Shown here one piece after another: positions 1 through 8,441 of a stretch of DNA of 64,000 nucleotides; position 1 is the first letter of the stretch, and each line of letters starts with the position of its first letter. Both the position numbers and the translations under genes were made by a program. The DNA is from Hymenobacter psoromatis (GTDB lineage: Bacteria > Bacteroidota > Bacteroidia > Cytophagales > Hymenobacteraceae), in the NCBI GenBank assembly GCA_001596155.1, contig CP014771.1:1550001-1614000 (forward strand). Reading direction: 5' to 3'. Under the pieces are notes generated by a model. It saw only the letters and a program-made list of their open reading frames with translations, made no database searches and was not told the DNA's origin.

Positions 1-15
1 TTTTTCTGCTCACTT

Positions 16-384
16 ATGTCACCTACTACTCGCAATACCGTTGCCTGGATTTTACAAGCCCTGCTGGCTTTTGCCTTCATAGCCTCCGGCATCAGGAAGT
101 TTCTGCACTTGTCTGATACCGTGACCATGTTTGCCGGCCTCGGCGTGCCGGGCTGGTTTGCTTACCTCATTGCCAGCAGTGAGGTGCTGGGCGGCATCGG
201 CTTGCTGTTGCTGCGCTTCGTGCGCCCGGCCGCTATGGGTCTGATTATCATTATGCTGGGCGCTGTTTTCATGCATGCCACCAAGATTCCAGGTGGGTTG
301 GCCAAGGGCGTGCCGGCCATCGTGCTGCTAGTGCTTTTGTTTGTAGTGCTGGCACTGCGCCGACAAACTTCGAGAATAGTATAA
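16..384 (+). CDS. DoxX family membrane protein
   Basis: A 122-residue, very hydrophobic protein with about four membrane segments (near residues 9-29, 44-66, 70-88 and 98-115) separated by short loops. Size, the early ASGIRKF segment and the EVLGGIGLLL motif in helix 2 fit the DoxX/DoxX-like family of small inner-membrane proteins, whose members are variously linked to quinone or thiosulfate redox chemistry; the exact role here cannot be read from sequence. The ATG lies 15 bases from the window edge, so promoter and upstream partners are not visible. The following ABC transporter is 91 bases downstream on the same strand and need not be co-transcribed. Confidence 0.8.
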   Translation: MSPTTRNTVAWILQALLAFAFIASGIRKFLHLSDTVTMFAGLGVPGWFAYLIASSEVLGGIGLLLLRFVRPAAMGLIIIMLGAVFMHATKIPGGLAKGVPAIVLLVLLFVVLALRRQTSRIV

Positions 385-475
385 TTTTAATATATTCCAA
401 GTAAACGCCGCTAATTAACCCGCACACGCTGAAGCGTATGCTACAGTTCGCCAGGCCAGCCGCCCGGCGTTTTTT

Positions 476-2257
476 ATGCAAATCCTATATTCTTACCTGC
501 GTCGCTACTGGGGCCTGCTGGCGCTGGCGCTGGTGCTGGCGGCCGTCAACCAGGTTTTCTCGCTGCTTGACCCCTACATTTTCCGCAAGCTGGTGGACCA
601 GTTTGCGACGCGCTACCCCGATATGACCGGGATGCGGCGCGTGCCGTTCGCGCCGTTTTTCCGGGAGGCTATTCCGCTGCTGGCCATGATGTTGGGGGTA
701 GCGATGGTGTCGCGCATTGCCAAGAATTTCCAGGATTACTACGTCAACGTCATCACCCAGCGGCTGGGGGCCACCATGTATTCCGACGGCCTGCGGCACT
801 CGCTCGATTTGCCCTACCAGGTGTTTGAAGACCAGCGCTCGGGCGAGACGCTGGGCAAGCTCCAGAAGGTGCGCCTCGACGTGGAGAAGTTGATTCAAAG
901 CTTTGTGAACGTGCTGTTTACGGCGCTGGTAGGCATTATTTTCGTGATGTGGTACGCTATCAGCGTGTACTGGCCCATTGCGCTGGGCTACTTCCTCACC
1001 ATTCCGCTGCTGGGTATTCTGAGCTTTGCGCTGAGCAAGCGCATCAAGGTGATTCAGAAGACCATCGTGGCCGAAACGACCTCGCTGGCCGGCTCTACTA
1101 CCGAGAGCCTGCGCAACATTGAGCTAATCAAGAGCCTGGGCCTGGCCCAGCAGGAAACCGACCGCCTGAACGGCATCACCAATAAAATCCTGAAGCTGGA
1201 GCTACGCAAGGTGCGCTACCTGCGCTCGCTGAGTTTCGTGCAGGGCACGTTCGTGAACTTGCTGCGCAACATTATCATCTTGCTGCTCTTGTACTTGCGG
1301 GTGCAGAACCACATCAGCCTGGGCGAGTTTTTCTCGTTCTTTATCTACTCGTTTTCCATCTTCGGGCCGTTGCAGGAATTTGGCACCATCATCGGCAACT
1401 ACCGCGAGTCGGAGGCGTCGCTGGCTAATTTTCAGAAAATACTCGACACTCCGCGCGACGTGAAGCCGGCCCATCCGCAACTGGTGGAGCATATTGAAAC
1501 GCTGGCTTTTGATGACGTAACGTTCAAGCACCTCACGGCCCCGCTGCCGGCGCTGGCGGGCATTTCGTTCCGCGCGAAGCTGGGCGAAACCATCGCGTTC
1601 GTCGGCCCCAGCGGCTCGGGCAAAACCACGCTCGTGAAGCTGCTGGTGGGCCTCTACCCCCCGCTGTCGGGCGAGATTCTGTACAACGGCATTTCGAGCA
1701 AAAATGTGGACCTGGACCAGCTGCGCGAGCAAATCGGCTTCGTAACCCAGGACACCCAGCTTTTTGCCGGCACCATCCGCGAAAACCTGCGCTTCGTCGC
1801 GCCCCAGGCCACCGACGAAGAGTGCCTGCGCGCCCTGCACCAAGCGGCCGCCGACACCCTGCTGGCCCGCGCCCCCAAGGGCCTCGACACCGTGCTGGGC
1901 GAAGGCGGCGTGAAGGTGAGCGGCGGCGAAAAGCAGCGCCTCAGCATCGCCCGCGCCCTGCTACGCCACCCTACCCTCCTGGTTTTCGACGAAGCTACCT
2001 CAGCTCTGGACTCGCTCACGGAGGAAGAAATCGGGCGCACGGTGCGCGAGCTGTCGGGCTCGCGCCAGCACATTACGGTGCTCATCGCCCACCGCTTAAG
2101 CACGATTCTGCACGCCGACCGCATTTTCGTGCTGGAGCGCGGGCAGGTGGCCGAAGCCGGCGGCCACGCCGAGCTGCTGGCTCAAAAGGGCCTCTACTAC
2201 GCCATGTGGCGGCAGCAGATTGGCGAGCGCAAGGAGCCGGCGCTGCAACAGGCGTAG
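476..2257 (+). CDS. ABC transporter, fused permease and ATP-binding protein
   Basis: A 593-residue half-transporter of the ABC-exporter (MsbA/MDR-like) type. Residues 1-330 hold six membrane segments. The C-terminal nucleotide-binding domain has Walker A GPSGSGKTT near residue 377, Q-loop region GFVTQDTQLF, signature VSGGEKQR near 481, Walker B LLVFDEATSALD near 500 and H-loop IAHRLST near 537, so it should be catalytically competent. It would work as a homodimer in the inner membrane; the substrate (lipid, peptide or drug) cannot be told. A long extra loop follows helix 1 (residues about 45-65). Its last 61 bases overlap a convergent decayed ORF on the other strand. Confidence 0.93.
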   Translation: MQILYSYLRRYWGLLALALVLAAVNQVFSLLDPYIFRKLVDQFATRYPDMTGMRRVPFAPFFREAIPLLAMMLGVAMVSRIAKNFQDYYVNVITQRLGATMYSDGLRHSLDLPYQVFEDQRSGETLGKLQKVRLDVEKLIQSFVNVLFTALVGIIFVMWYAISVYWPIALGYFLTIPLLGILSFALSKRIKVIQKTIVAETTSLAGSTTESLRNIELIKSLGLAQQETDRLNGITNKILKLELRKVRYLRSLSFVQGTFVNLLRNIIILLLLYLRVQNHISLGEFFSFFIYSFSIFGPLQEFGTIIGNYRESEASLANFQKILDTPRDVKPAHPQLVEHIETLAFDDVTFKHLTAPLPALAGISFRAKLGETIAFVGPSGSGKTTLVKLLVGLYPPLSGEILYNGISSKNVDLDQLREQIGFVTQDTQLFAGTIRENLRFVAPQATDEECLRALHQAAADTLLARAPKGLDTVLGEGGVKVSGGEKQRLSIARALLRHPTLLVFDEATSALDSLTEEEIGRTVRELSGSRQHITVLIAHRLSTILHADRIFVLERGQVAEAGGHAELLAQKGLYYAMWRQQIGERKEPALQQA

Positions 2258-2586
2258 AGTACAGGGTGTACGGTAAGCTTTAGCTTGCCGGAAGGGAATC
2301 GGACGGTAGGAAAGGGTCGCGTCCGCACACTCACCGGCGCGGCCTGGTGCCCGTCGAGGGCCAGCACGTTCAGCACGTCGGTGCCCGCCACGGGTCCTGG
2401 CTTACCGTCGAGGTAGGCCGAGGGCACCATGTTGGCATCCGACAGCGCCAGCAGGATTTTGGCCTGAAAGGCATCGTCCGCCGTGGCCGCGGCAGGCATC
2501 CCGGTCGGGACTTGCGCCCGCGCTGGGTCGGGCGTTAGCAAAATGTTGATTAACAGCAGAAACAGCGCTGCTAAGCGGTGGCGCAT
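2197..2586 (-). pseudogene. 5' fragment of a secreted protein gene, 3' part lost
   Basis: The ATG at 2586 opens a clear signal peptide (MRHRLAALFLLLINILL, cleavage near ARAQ) followed by about 55 plausible residues containing DANMVPSAYLDGKPGP. After PVSV the reading frame runs into the repeat at 2269-2293 and then into the antisense of the ABC transporter, where no coding signal is expected. The gene therefore looks cut off at its 3' side, probably by a rearrangement at the repeat. I do not recognise the family. It could alternatively be a short intact secreted protein with an accidental tail. Confidence 0.5.
2269..2293. repeat. Single arm of a GGTAAGCTTTAGCTTGCC repeat
   Basis: Contains GGTAAGCTTTAGCTTGCCG. 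The same sequence forms both arms of an inverted repeat at 62782-62985. Here only one arm is present, at the broken 3' end of the secreted-protein fragment. Confidence 0.7.
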
Positions 2587-2735
2587 AGGCGGAAAATTAC
2601 GGGCAGAAATAGTCATTTCGAGAGTTTATTAGGTAAAGACCCTCCCCGTAATTCTACCCGCACTTTTCCTTACCGAATGGGTAGTTCCGGTCGCTTTCCC
2701 GTCGGGCGTAGCCGGCCCCGGCCGGTCGCTAATGA

Positions 2736-3128
2736 TTACTGCGCTGAGAAGCGGAAGGCGGCCGGGCTCAGGCCGGTTTTGCTTTTGAAGAGCCGGCTGA
2801 AGTAGTGCGGGTATTCAAACCCCAGCCGAAAAGCCGTCTCGTTGATGGAAAGCGAAGTGCTGAGCAGCAGCTGTTTAGCCTGCTCAATTAGATGGTGGTG
2901 GATATGCTGCTGCGTGGTTTGGCCGGTGAGAGTGCGCAGCATATCGCCGAGGTAGGCGGGCGACACGTGCAGCGCATCGGCGAAGTACTGCACCGTGGGC
3001 AGGGGTAGGGAATCGGCCCGTACGAAATAGCCCCGCAGCAGCCCTTCAAAGCGGCTCAGCAGGTCGTGCTCGGCCGTGCGCCGGGTTAGGAACTGGCGGT
3101 GGTAGAAGCGGTTGGCGTTACCGGCGGC
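2736..3128 (-). pseudogene. AraC family regulator, C-terminal DNA-binding domain only
   Basis: The frame encodes a full AraC-type double helix-turn-helix: first helix pair around YFADALHVSPAYLGDMLRTLTG, second around INETAFRLGFEYPHYFSRLFK, ending KTGLSPAAFR. Bacteroidota relatives are about 280-300 residues with an N-terminal cupin-like sensor. Here recognisable sequence stops near 3119-3128, at a CCCCTACCCCCC tract, and beyond that the frame is antisense to the SPFH gene. The sensor half and natural start are missing, so this is a 5'-truncated remnant. An internally initiated DNA-binding fragment cannot be ruled out. Confidence 0.72.
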
Positions 3129-3138
3129 CCCTACCCCC

Positions 3139-4044
3139 CTACTTATCGCCGATGAGCACTTGCGCGCCGTTGCTCTTGCCCATAATAATGACCTTGGCAT
3201 TGGGCGAGGTAGCGATGGCCTGCTGGGCCTTGATGCTTTCGTATTGCAAGAGCTTGTCGCTCAGCTCGGTGTTCACGATGCGCTGGTAGTCGGCGATGCC
3301 CTGGGCCTCCACGCGCTTGCGCTCGGCCTCCTGCTTTTCCTTTTGCAGCACGAATTGCATTTTCTGGGCGTCCTGCTCGGCCGAAATCTTGCTCTCGATG
3401 CTGCGCTTCACCGACTCGGGCAGCTGGATGTTGCGAATGAGGAGCTGGTCGAGCTTAAGGCCATTGCTGTTAAAATCCTTCTCGATGGCGGCCAGGATGC
3501 GGGTTTGAAACTCCTCGCGCCGCGTCGAATACAGCGCCACCGCGTCGTAGTACACGGCATTGTCGCGGATGCGGGTGCGGGCGATGGCACGCACGATTTT
3601 CTCCTGGTAGTCTTCGCCGATGGTGGACAGGATTTTGGGGGCCTCGCTGGGCACCACGTGGTAGAGCACGGTGAGGTCAATCACGACTTCGAGCCCATCG
3701 GCCGAGAGCACCCGGATGGCATCGTCGCCGGCCTGCTGCCCCTCGGTGCGCACCGCCGACATGGTGTAGTTCTGAGTGCGGGTGTCGAAGCGCGTGACGC
3801 TCACCAGCGGGTTCACCACGCTCAGGCCCGGCTGCAACACCCGGCCCTCCACCTTGCCAAACAGCGTTTGCACGCCCACCTGCCCTACCCCCACCTGCAC
3901 CACCATACTCGACACCGCGCCCAGCACCAGCAGCGCCGCGCCCAGCACCAGCAGCGCCCCGCGCCACCGCGCAAAGCCCTCGGAATAGCGGTTGGCATTA
4001 AAGCCCAGAATGAGCGCGATAAACCCTAAAAAAATAAGCAGCAT
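3139..4044 (-). CDS. SPFH/prohibitin family membrane protein
   Basis: A 301-residue protein with two N-terminal hydrophobic segments (residues 2-16 and 29-49), then an SPFH (band 7) domain over about 50-230 (VGVGQVGVQTLFGKVEGRVL, then LHP-like LQPGLSVVNPLV) and a charged helical segment KEKQEAERKRVEAQGIADYQ near 230-250. Prohibitin/stomatin proteins form ring assemblies on the membrane and often modulate proteases such as FtsH; no partner gene is adjacent. The stop codon lies directly beside the point where the AraC remnant begins, so its downstream flank has been rearranged. A TACCTTCG element at 4098-4105 fits its promoter. Confidence 0.9.
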   Translation of the reverse strand: MLLIFLGFIALILGFNANRYSEGFARWRGALLVLGAALLVLGAVSSMVVQVGVGQVGVQTLFGKVEGRVLQPGLSVVNPLVSVTRFDTRTQNYTMSAVRTEGQQAGDDAIRVLSADGLEVVIDLTVLYHVVPSEAPKILSTIGEDYQEKIVRAIARTRIRDNAVYYDAVALYSTRREEFQTRILAAIEKDFNSNGLKLDQLLIRNIQLPESVKRSIESKISAEQDAQKMQFVLQKEKQEAERKRVEAQGIADYQRIVNTELSDKLLQYESIKAQQAIATSPNAKVIIMGKSNGAQVLIGDK

Positions 4045-4060
4045 GAGAAAAAAGGGAATA

Positions 4061-4097
4061 AAGTAGGGTGCGGGGCTTGCCCCCGCCCAGCGTTGAA
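4061..4097. repeat. Single arm of a GTAGGGTGCGGGGCTTGCC repeat
   Basis: Sequence starting AAGTAGGGTGCGGGGC and running to CGTTGAAC matches the arms of complete inverted repeats at 54272-54366 and 62837-62938. Only one arm is present here, within the leader of the SPFH gene. Confidence 0.75.
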
Positions 4098-4105
4098 CGA
4101 AGGTA
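4098..4105 (-). promoter_or_regulatory. Probable -7 element of the SPFH gene
   Basis: TACCTTCG on the minus strand, one mismatch from the Bacteroidota TAnnTTTG element, 54 bases before the SPFH ATG. The single-arm repeat lies between it and the start codon and would be transcribed in the leader. Confidence 0.35.
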
Positions 4106-4213
4106 CGCGCGGGTGTTTCCGTTCAACTTTTACTCGCTGAATACCAGTCCAGCATTACCCCCACCAAGCCGCCAAACGCAACTTTTCGCCGGCCTCACCC
4201 GAATGAAGGGCTT

Positions 4214-4975
4214 ATGCATTTTACCGTCATTACCCCTACCCACCGGCGCCGCGACCTGCTGCCCGAAACCATTGCCAGCGTGCGCGCCAGCATTTCGGCT
4301 CCGCTCGATTTCTCGGTTGAGCACCTCATTTACCAGAATGGTCCCGACGATGGCACCACCACCTACCTCGCCGAAGCCGCCGCTCAGCCCTATCCCCCCC
4401 TGCGCCACTGGCAGCACCCCGAGCGCCAGCGCCCCGGCTTTGCCCGCAATGAGTTGAGCCGGCACGCACCCGCCGACGCCTGGGTGGTGCCCCTCGACGA
4501 CGATGACCTGCTATTGCAACGCGCCCTCTATCACTACGGCGCGGCCATTGCGGCGCACCCCGGCCGGCCCTGGCTGGTGGCCGATTTCCTGCGCGTGGAT
4601 GAGCACGGCCGCTACCTGCCCGGCGAAGACTATTATGCCTGGAAATTTGACTCGCCCACGGCCATGCTCACGGCCATCTTCCAAGCCGAGCATTTCATCC
4701 AGGGTAACGTGTGCTATACCAAGCAATTGCTGGACGAAGTAGGCGGCTACGACGCCGAGCTGGCGATGGCCGAGGATTTGGATTTATACGTGCGCTTTCT
4801 GCTGGCCGGGCACCTGCCGGTGGTGTGCGCGCACTGCAGCCACCTGCACCGCTTCCACGCGGCCAATACCAGCCAGGGCGTGGACGCCGCCAAGCACAAC
4901 GCCGATTTACGGGTTATTTATGCTAAGTACGCCAGCCAGTTACGCGCGCTGGGCGTGGCTGCGCCGGGTACGTAG
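4214..4975 (+). CDS. Family 2 glycosyltransferase
   Basis: A 253-residue GT-A fold enzyme. It begins with the family 2 opening VITPTHRRRDLLPETIASV and has the metal and nucleotide-sugar binding aspartates in VVPLDDDDLL near residue 92. Further features are the acceptor-side GNVCYTKQLLDEVGGYDAELAMAEDLDLYVRFL-type region, which contains the ED pair that supplies the general base in this family. No membrane segment, so a cytosolic enzyme adding a sugar to a glycan, lipid or protein acceptor. It stands alone, with no polysaccharide cluster around it, so the product is unknown. Confidence 0.88.
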   Translation: MHFTVITPTHRRRDLLPETIASVRASISAPLDFSVEHLIYQNGPDDGTTTYLAEAAAQPYPPLRHWQHPERQRPGFARNELSRHAPADAWVVPLDDDDLLLQRALYHYGAAIAAHPGRPWLVADFLRVDEHGRYLPGEDYYAWKFDSPTAMLTAIFQAEHFIQGNVCYTKQLLDEVGGYDAELAMAEDLDLYVRFLLAGHLPVVCAHCSHLHRFHAANTSQGVDAAKHNADLRVIYAKYASQLRALGVAAPGT

Positions 4976-5063
4976 CGGGCCAGCGTGGCACTTTGCACTT
5001 AACTAAGATTTTTCATTGTTGAACAGGTAAAAGTAAATATCTAGCTAATAAATAAACATATAA

Positions 5064-5086
5064 TCAAATTAGGTTTCTTAATTTGA
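5064..5086. promoter_or_regulatory. AT-rich inverted repeat in the 4976-5125 spacer
   Basis: TCAAATTA and TAATTTGA form 8-base arms around a 7-base loop inside an AT-rich spacer, 40 bases before the SRPBCC remnant. It could be an operator or a weak hairpin. Nothing else was seen in the spacer. Confidence 0.35.
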
Positions 5087-5125
5087 CTACTTATCCCCGC
5101 TCACTCGCCTTTTTCTGCGTCTCTT

Positions 5126-5560
5126 ATGTGCCTACTCGCTACCCCCGCCGTTTCCGTGGTTCACGCCATTGACGTTGACTGTCCGGTGGCCAAAGCATTT
5201 GATTTCATGCAGGATGTGCAGCAGTGGCTGCCCTGGGCCATGCCGCAGGCGCAGGTGCTGCTGCCCCTGCACCTAGGCCAACAGCTGGTGAAAACGGCTC
5301 ATGGCCTGGCCAAGCTGCAACTGCGCGGCAACCAGGCCCTGGGCACGCTGGAATATGAGCTGGTGGCCGCCACCAAGTCCTCAAGCTCGTGCTGGAGCAG
5401 GGCTAACCCAGCCGCCGGCTACGACGGGGTTTTTATCTGGCTCCGGTAGTCGAAACGCTGGCCTTTTCCGTATCCTACCAGGTGTCACCCAAAAACAGCC
5501 GGGTGCAGTTCGGCCTGGGTTTCCGCACCGATAAGCAAGCGACGTCCCACGCGGCCCCGC
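5126..5560 (+). pseudogene. SRPBCC (START-like) domain protein, frameshifted
   Basis: The first frame (107 codons) reads VSVVHAIDVDCPVAKAFDFM and WLPWAM, typical of the start of an SRPBCC/polyketide-cyclase-like ligand-binding domain. After about residue 85 the sense sequence moves to other frames: LKLVLEQG near 5378-5402 and then VVETLAFSVSYQVSPKNSRV from about 5447, reaching TDKQATSHAAPP near 5560. Each shifted segment resembles the second half of such a domain. At least two frame changes mean no intact protein is made. Sequencing error is possible but less likely with two changes close together. Confidence 0.6.
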
Positions 5561-5664
5561 CGACGTGGCGGGCCCGCTGGCCGATAATTTGCCCTGCCTG
5601 GTGGCCTACCCCCTAACCTTTGCCGGGTTTTGGAGTCTGAGTAGTGAAAGCCTTTCAGCTTTGC

Positions 5665-5672
5665 TACCTTGG
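5665..5672 (+). promoter_or_regulatory. Possible -7 element of the barrel protein gene
   Basis: TACCTTGG, one mismatch from TAnnTTTG, 37 bases before the TTG proposed as the start of the barrel protein. Its position inside the longer ATG-initiated frame argues for the downstream start. No good -33 box was found at the expected distance. Confidence 0.25.
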
Positions 5673-5708
5673 AGGTGCCGACGAGCGGCAGCCGGTTTTC
5701 GCAATTTC

Positions 5709-6974
5709 TTGAATTACATCCATTTTTTATTTCTCAGGCACTGGCTGTCCCGCGTGGCCGGCGGGCTGCTGCTAGTTGTGGCCGCGGCAGCCACGGGCTG
5801 GTCGCAGACCATCGTTTCGCCCGGCCTGCACCCGGCCGACGCGCCCGCCCCGCTCGACGTCGCCGACCTTGGCCACCGCCTCTACGCCCGCATTCCGGTC
5901 CACGACTCGCTGGGCTTGCAGCGGGGCCGCCGCATGCTGCTGCTGGTGCCCGTGGTGGGCTACTCGCAGCAAACCAGCGGCGTGGCCGAAGTAGCGCTGG
6001 ACCTGGCTTTCCAGCGGCCCGCGGCCAACGTCTCGACCGTGGTGGGCGCGGCCGAATACACGCTTAATGACCAGCTTATTTTCACGCTGGCTTCGTCTAT
6101 CTGGCAGCCCAATAATGCCTGGGATTTTGTGGGCGACTGGCGCGTCATGCACTATCCGCAAAGCACCTACGGCCTGGGCATGTTCACTTCCACCACCGGC
6201 GGCGTGGTGTCGATGGACTACCAGTATTTCCGGTTTTACCAGAGCGGCCTGCGGCGCGTGGCCCCGGCCTGGTACGTGGGGGTAGGCTACCAGCTCGACG
6301 ACCACTGGGGCATCGTGAGCCGCAACAGCCGGCGTGAAGTCACCTCTATTTCGCGCTACAGCTACGGCGTGTCGGGTCGGTCCATCTCGTCGGGGCCGGT
6401 TCTCAGCTTGCTGCACGACAACCGGGGCAACGCCATTAACCCGGCCGGCGGCTACCTGCTCAACGTGCAGTATCGCCCCAATCTGAAAGGGCTGGGCAGC
6501 GACACGAATTACCAGACCCTGCTGCTCGAAGGTCGCTTCTACCTGCACCCTTCGCCCAATTCGCCCAATATCCTGGCGCTGTGGTCATATAACACCTTCA
6601 CCCTCAACGGTAATCCGCCTTTTCTGGACCTGCCCGCCACGGGCTGGGATATGTACGGCAACACCGGGCGTGGCTTCATCCAGGGCCGGTTTCGGGGCAA
6701 AAACTTCGTGTACACTGAAGCCGAATACCGCTTCGGCATCACCCGCAACCGCCTGCTCGGCGGCGTGGTCTTCACCAATGCCCAAAGTGTAACCGAACTG
6801 AGTGTGCTGCACGGCCGCGTTATAGATGGCACTTTCGAAAAGGTAGTGCCGGCCGTGGGCGGCGGCCTGCGCCTCAGCCTCAACAAGTCCTCGCGCACCA
6901 ACTTGGCCGTGGACTACGCCTTCGGGCTCGACGGCTCACACGGCCTAGCCCTGAACCTGGGGGAAGTATTTTAG
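5709..6974 (+). CDS. BamA/TamA-like outer membrane barrel protein (surface antigen D15 type)
   Basis: About 421 residues from the TTG at 5709; an in-frame ATG at 5565 would add 48 residues of uncharacteristic sequence ahead of the signal peptide and overlap the SRPBCC remnant, so I prefer the later start. The signal peptide (HWLSRVAGGLLLVVAAAATG, cleavage near GWSQT) is followed by alternating amphipathic strands typical of the 16-stranded Omp85 C-terminal barrel, with LLHDNRGNAINPAGG (the DxRDxxxxPxxG-like turn) and a final strand ending in F. No POTRA domains precede the barrel, so it is a short Omp85-like protein. Function may be lipid or protein insertion in the outer membrane. Confidence 0.75.
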   Translation: MNYIHFLFLRHWLSRVAGGLLLVVAAAATGWSQTIVSPGLHPADAPAPLDVADLGHRLYARIPVHDSLGLQRGRRMLLLVPVVGYSQQTSGVAEVALDLAFQRPAANVSTVVGAAEYTLNDQLIFTLASSIWQPNNAWDFVGDWRVMHYPQSTYGLGMFTSTTGGVVSMDYQYFRFYQSGLRRVAPAWYVGVGYQLDDHWGIVSRNSRREVTSISRYSYGVSGRSISSGPVLSLLHDNRGNAINPAGGYLLNVQYRPNLKGLGSDTNYQTLLLEGRFYLHPSPNSPNILALWSYNTFTLNGNPPFLDLPATGWDMYGNTGRGFIQGRFRGKNFVYTEAEYRFGITRNRLLGGVVFTNAQSVTELSVLHGRVIDGTFEKVVPAVGGGLRLSLNKSSRTNLAVDYAFGLDGSHGLALNLGEVF

Positions 6975-6982
6975 AAATTGCT

Positions 6983-7013
6983 TTTGCTAAAGGAAGGGAA
7001 AGCTATACCTTAG
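6983..7013 (+). promoter_or_regulatory. Promoter of the RhuM-Fic gene
   Basis: TTTG at 6983-6986 and TACCTTAG at 7006-7013 are separated by 19 bases, the spacing of Bacteroidota promoters, and lie 27 bases before the ATG at 7041. Confidence 0.45.
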
Positions 7014-7040
7014 CGGGCCAATTTTCCTACCCCCCCACCC

Positions 7041-7847
7041 ATGACGCCCGCTACTTCCTCCGATATTCTCCTCTACCAGTCGCCCGACGGACAAATCCAG
7101 CTCGACGTGCAGCTCGACCACGACACCGTGTGGCTGACGCAGGCGCAGATGACAGAGTTATTTGATGTTTCCCGGCCAAACGTTACGATGCACCTACGTA
7201 ATGTTTTTACAGAACATGAATTAGAGGAAAAAGCAGTTAGTAAGGAATCCTTACTAACTGCCGCCGATGGCAAGTCCTACCGTACCAAGTATTATAATCT
7301 CGATGTCATTATCTCAGTTGGCTACCGGGTAAAGTCGAAGCGCGGCACCAGCTTCCGCCAGTGGGCCACGCAGGTGCTGCGCCAGTACCTGGTGCAAGGC
7401 TACGCGCTGAATGAGAAGCGCCTGCGTGAAAGCGCCCGCCAGCTGGCCGACCTCAAGCGCCTCGTGCAGCTGCAAGCTGAAGTGGCTAGGGGCCAGGAGC
7501 TAACCGCCGACCAATCCGACGCGCTGCTGCGCATCCTGGGCGACTACGCGCGCGCCCTCGACGTGCTCGACCAGTATGACCACCAGCGCCTGCGCGTGGC
7601 TCGCGACACGGTAGCGCCGGCCGCCGACGCCAACTTTGAGCTGACTTACGAAGATGCCATGCGGGCCATAGACGCGCTGCGCGGGCAGTTTGGCGGCTCC
7701 GAGCTGTTTGGACGCGAAAAGGACCGGTCGTTTGAAAGCTCGGTGCGCACTATCTACCAGAGTTTTGGCGGACAGGATATGTATCCGAGCGTGGAAGAAA
7801 AGGCGGTTAACCTGCTGTATTTCATACTAAAAGACTATGGACTGTAA
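7041..7847 (+). pseudogene. RhuM-Fic family gene, 5' part, cut by an IS200/IS605 element
   Basis: The frame gives 268 codons, of which the first 264 are genuine. Residues 1-110 form the RhuM-type DNA-binding region (VWLTQAQMTELFDVSRPNVTMHL, then KYYNLDVIISVGYRVKSKRG and FRQWATQVLRQYL), followed by a helical linker and the start of a Fic/Doc domain (YPSVEEKAVNLLYFILK). Right after FILK the sequence becomes the left hairpin of the insertion element and stops. The missing part, starting N-H-S-F-S-D-G-N-K-R, is found at 8439-8654. Fic proteins transfer AMP or related groups through the HxFxxGNxR motif, so the split removes the catalytic loop. An N-terminal DNA-binding product may still be made. 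Confidence 0.88.
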
Positions 7848-8441
7848 GTCCATAGGTTTAAGGGCGAATGAAATTCGGCGGTTTCGGCTAAAGCCGACTG
7901 AAAGCCAGCTACTAAAGTAGGTTATTCCAGAATGAAATTCTCGTCCCCGTTGGGCTGGTCTTTGTGATGGTTTAAATACGCCTCCAAGATGTCATCCGTG
8001 ATATTTCCTACGCTCCACGCTCCGTAGCCAATACCCCAAAAATGCCCGCCCCAATACCGACGCTTGAGTTCGGGAAATTCCTGCAACAGGAGCTTGGCGC
8101 TTCGTCCTTTTAGCCGGCGCATGAGGTCACTCACACTCAAGAAAGGCGGATACGACACATGTAGATGAATATGGTCTTTGCTCACCACCCCTTTGAGAAT
8201 CTGCACATCCAACGTATTACAGGTTTGCCGCAACAAGTCCCGACAACGCAGTTGCACCTCCCCCACCAAGACTTTGTAGCGGTACTTCGTGCTCCAGACC
8301 AAATGCACATCTAGCTTATGAACCGAGTGACTACCTGTGCGCTGCTTCATGCCGCAAAGCTACCCAACTGCCAAAAGGGAGTAGCAACTAAAGTCTTGCC
8401 CTAAAGGGCATAGCTTTAACTAGCGTACCTGAAAAGTAAAA
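7833..8441. mobile_element. IS200/IS605-family insertion sequence, about 0.6 kb
   Basis: Bounded by the interruption of the Fic coding frame: host sequence ends CTAAAA at 7832 and resumes AATCACTCC at 8442. The left end has a hairpin with arms TATGGACT (7836-7843) and AGTCCATA (7847-7854), and the right end has the hairpin GCCCTAAAGGGC near 8398-8409. There are no inverted termini and no target duplication, as expected for single-strand Y1 transposition. It carries tnpA only, no tnpB. Exact ends may be off by a few bases because A-rich sequence is present on both sides. Confidence 0.85.
7922..8350 (-). CDS. tnpA: IS200/IS605-family Y1 transposase
   Basis: A 142-residue HUH-type single-strand transposase. 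The metal-binding HUH motif is in KDHIHLHV (His62 and His64) and the catalytic tyrosine is most likely Tyr125 in DILEAYLNHH. The core fold starts at HKLDVHLVWSTKYRYKVL and includes LMRRLKGRSAKLL and the GGHFWGIGYGAWSVGN segment. Length is normal for the family and the frame is intact, so the element may be active. It recognises and cuts the end hairpins on one strand. It lies antisense to the gene it interrupts. Confidence 0.93.
   Translation of the reverse strand: MKQRTGSHSVHKLDVHLVWSTKYRYKVLVGEVQLRCRDLLRQTCNTLDVQILKGVVSKDHIHLHVSYPPFLSVSDLMRRLKGRSAKLLLQEFPELKRRYWGGHFWGIGYGAWSVGNITDDILEAYLNHHKDQPNGDENFILE

Noticed and set aside
3112..4029. Long plus-strand frame of 305 codons opposite the SPFH gene
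   Set aside because: His/Leu/Ala/Val-rich pattern typical of antisense in GC-rich DNA; the minus strand encodes a clear SPFH protein.
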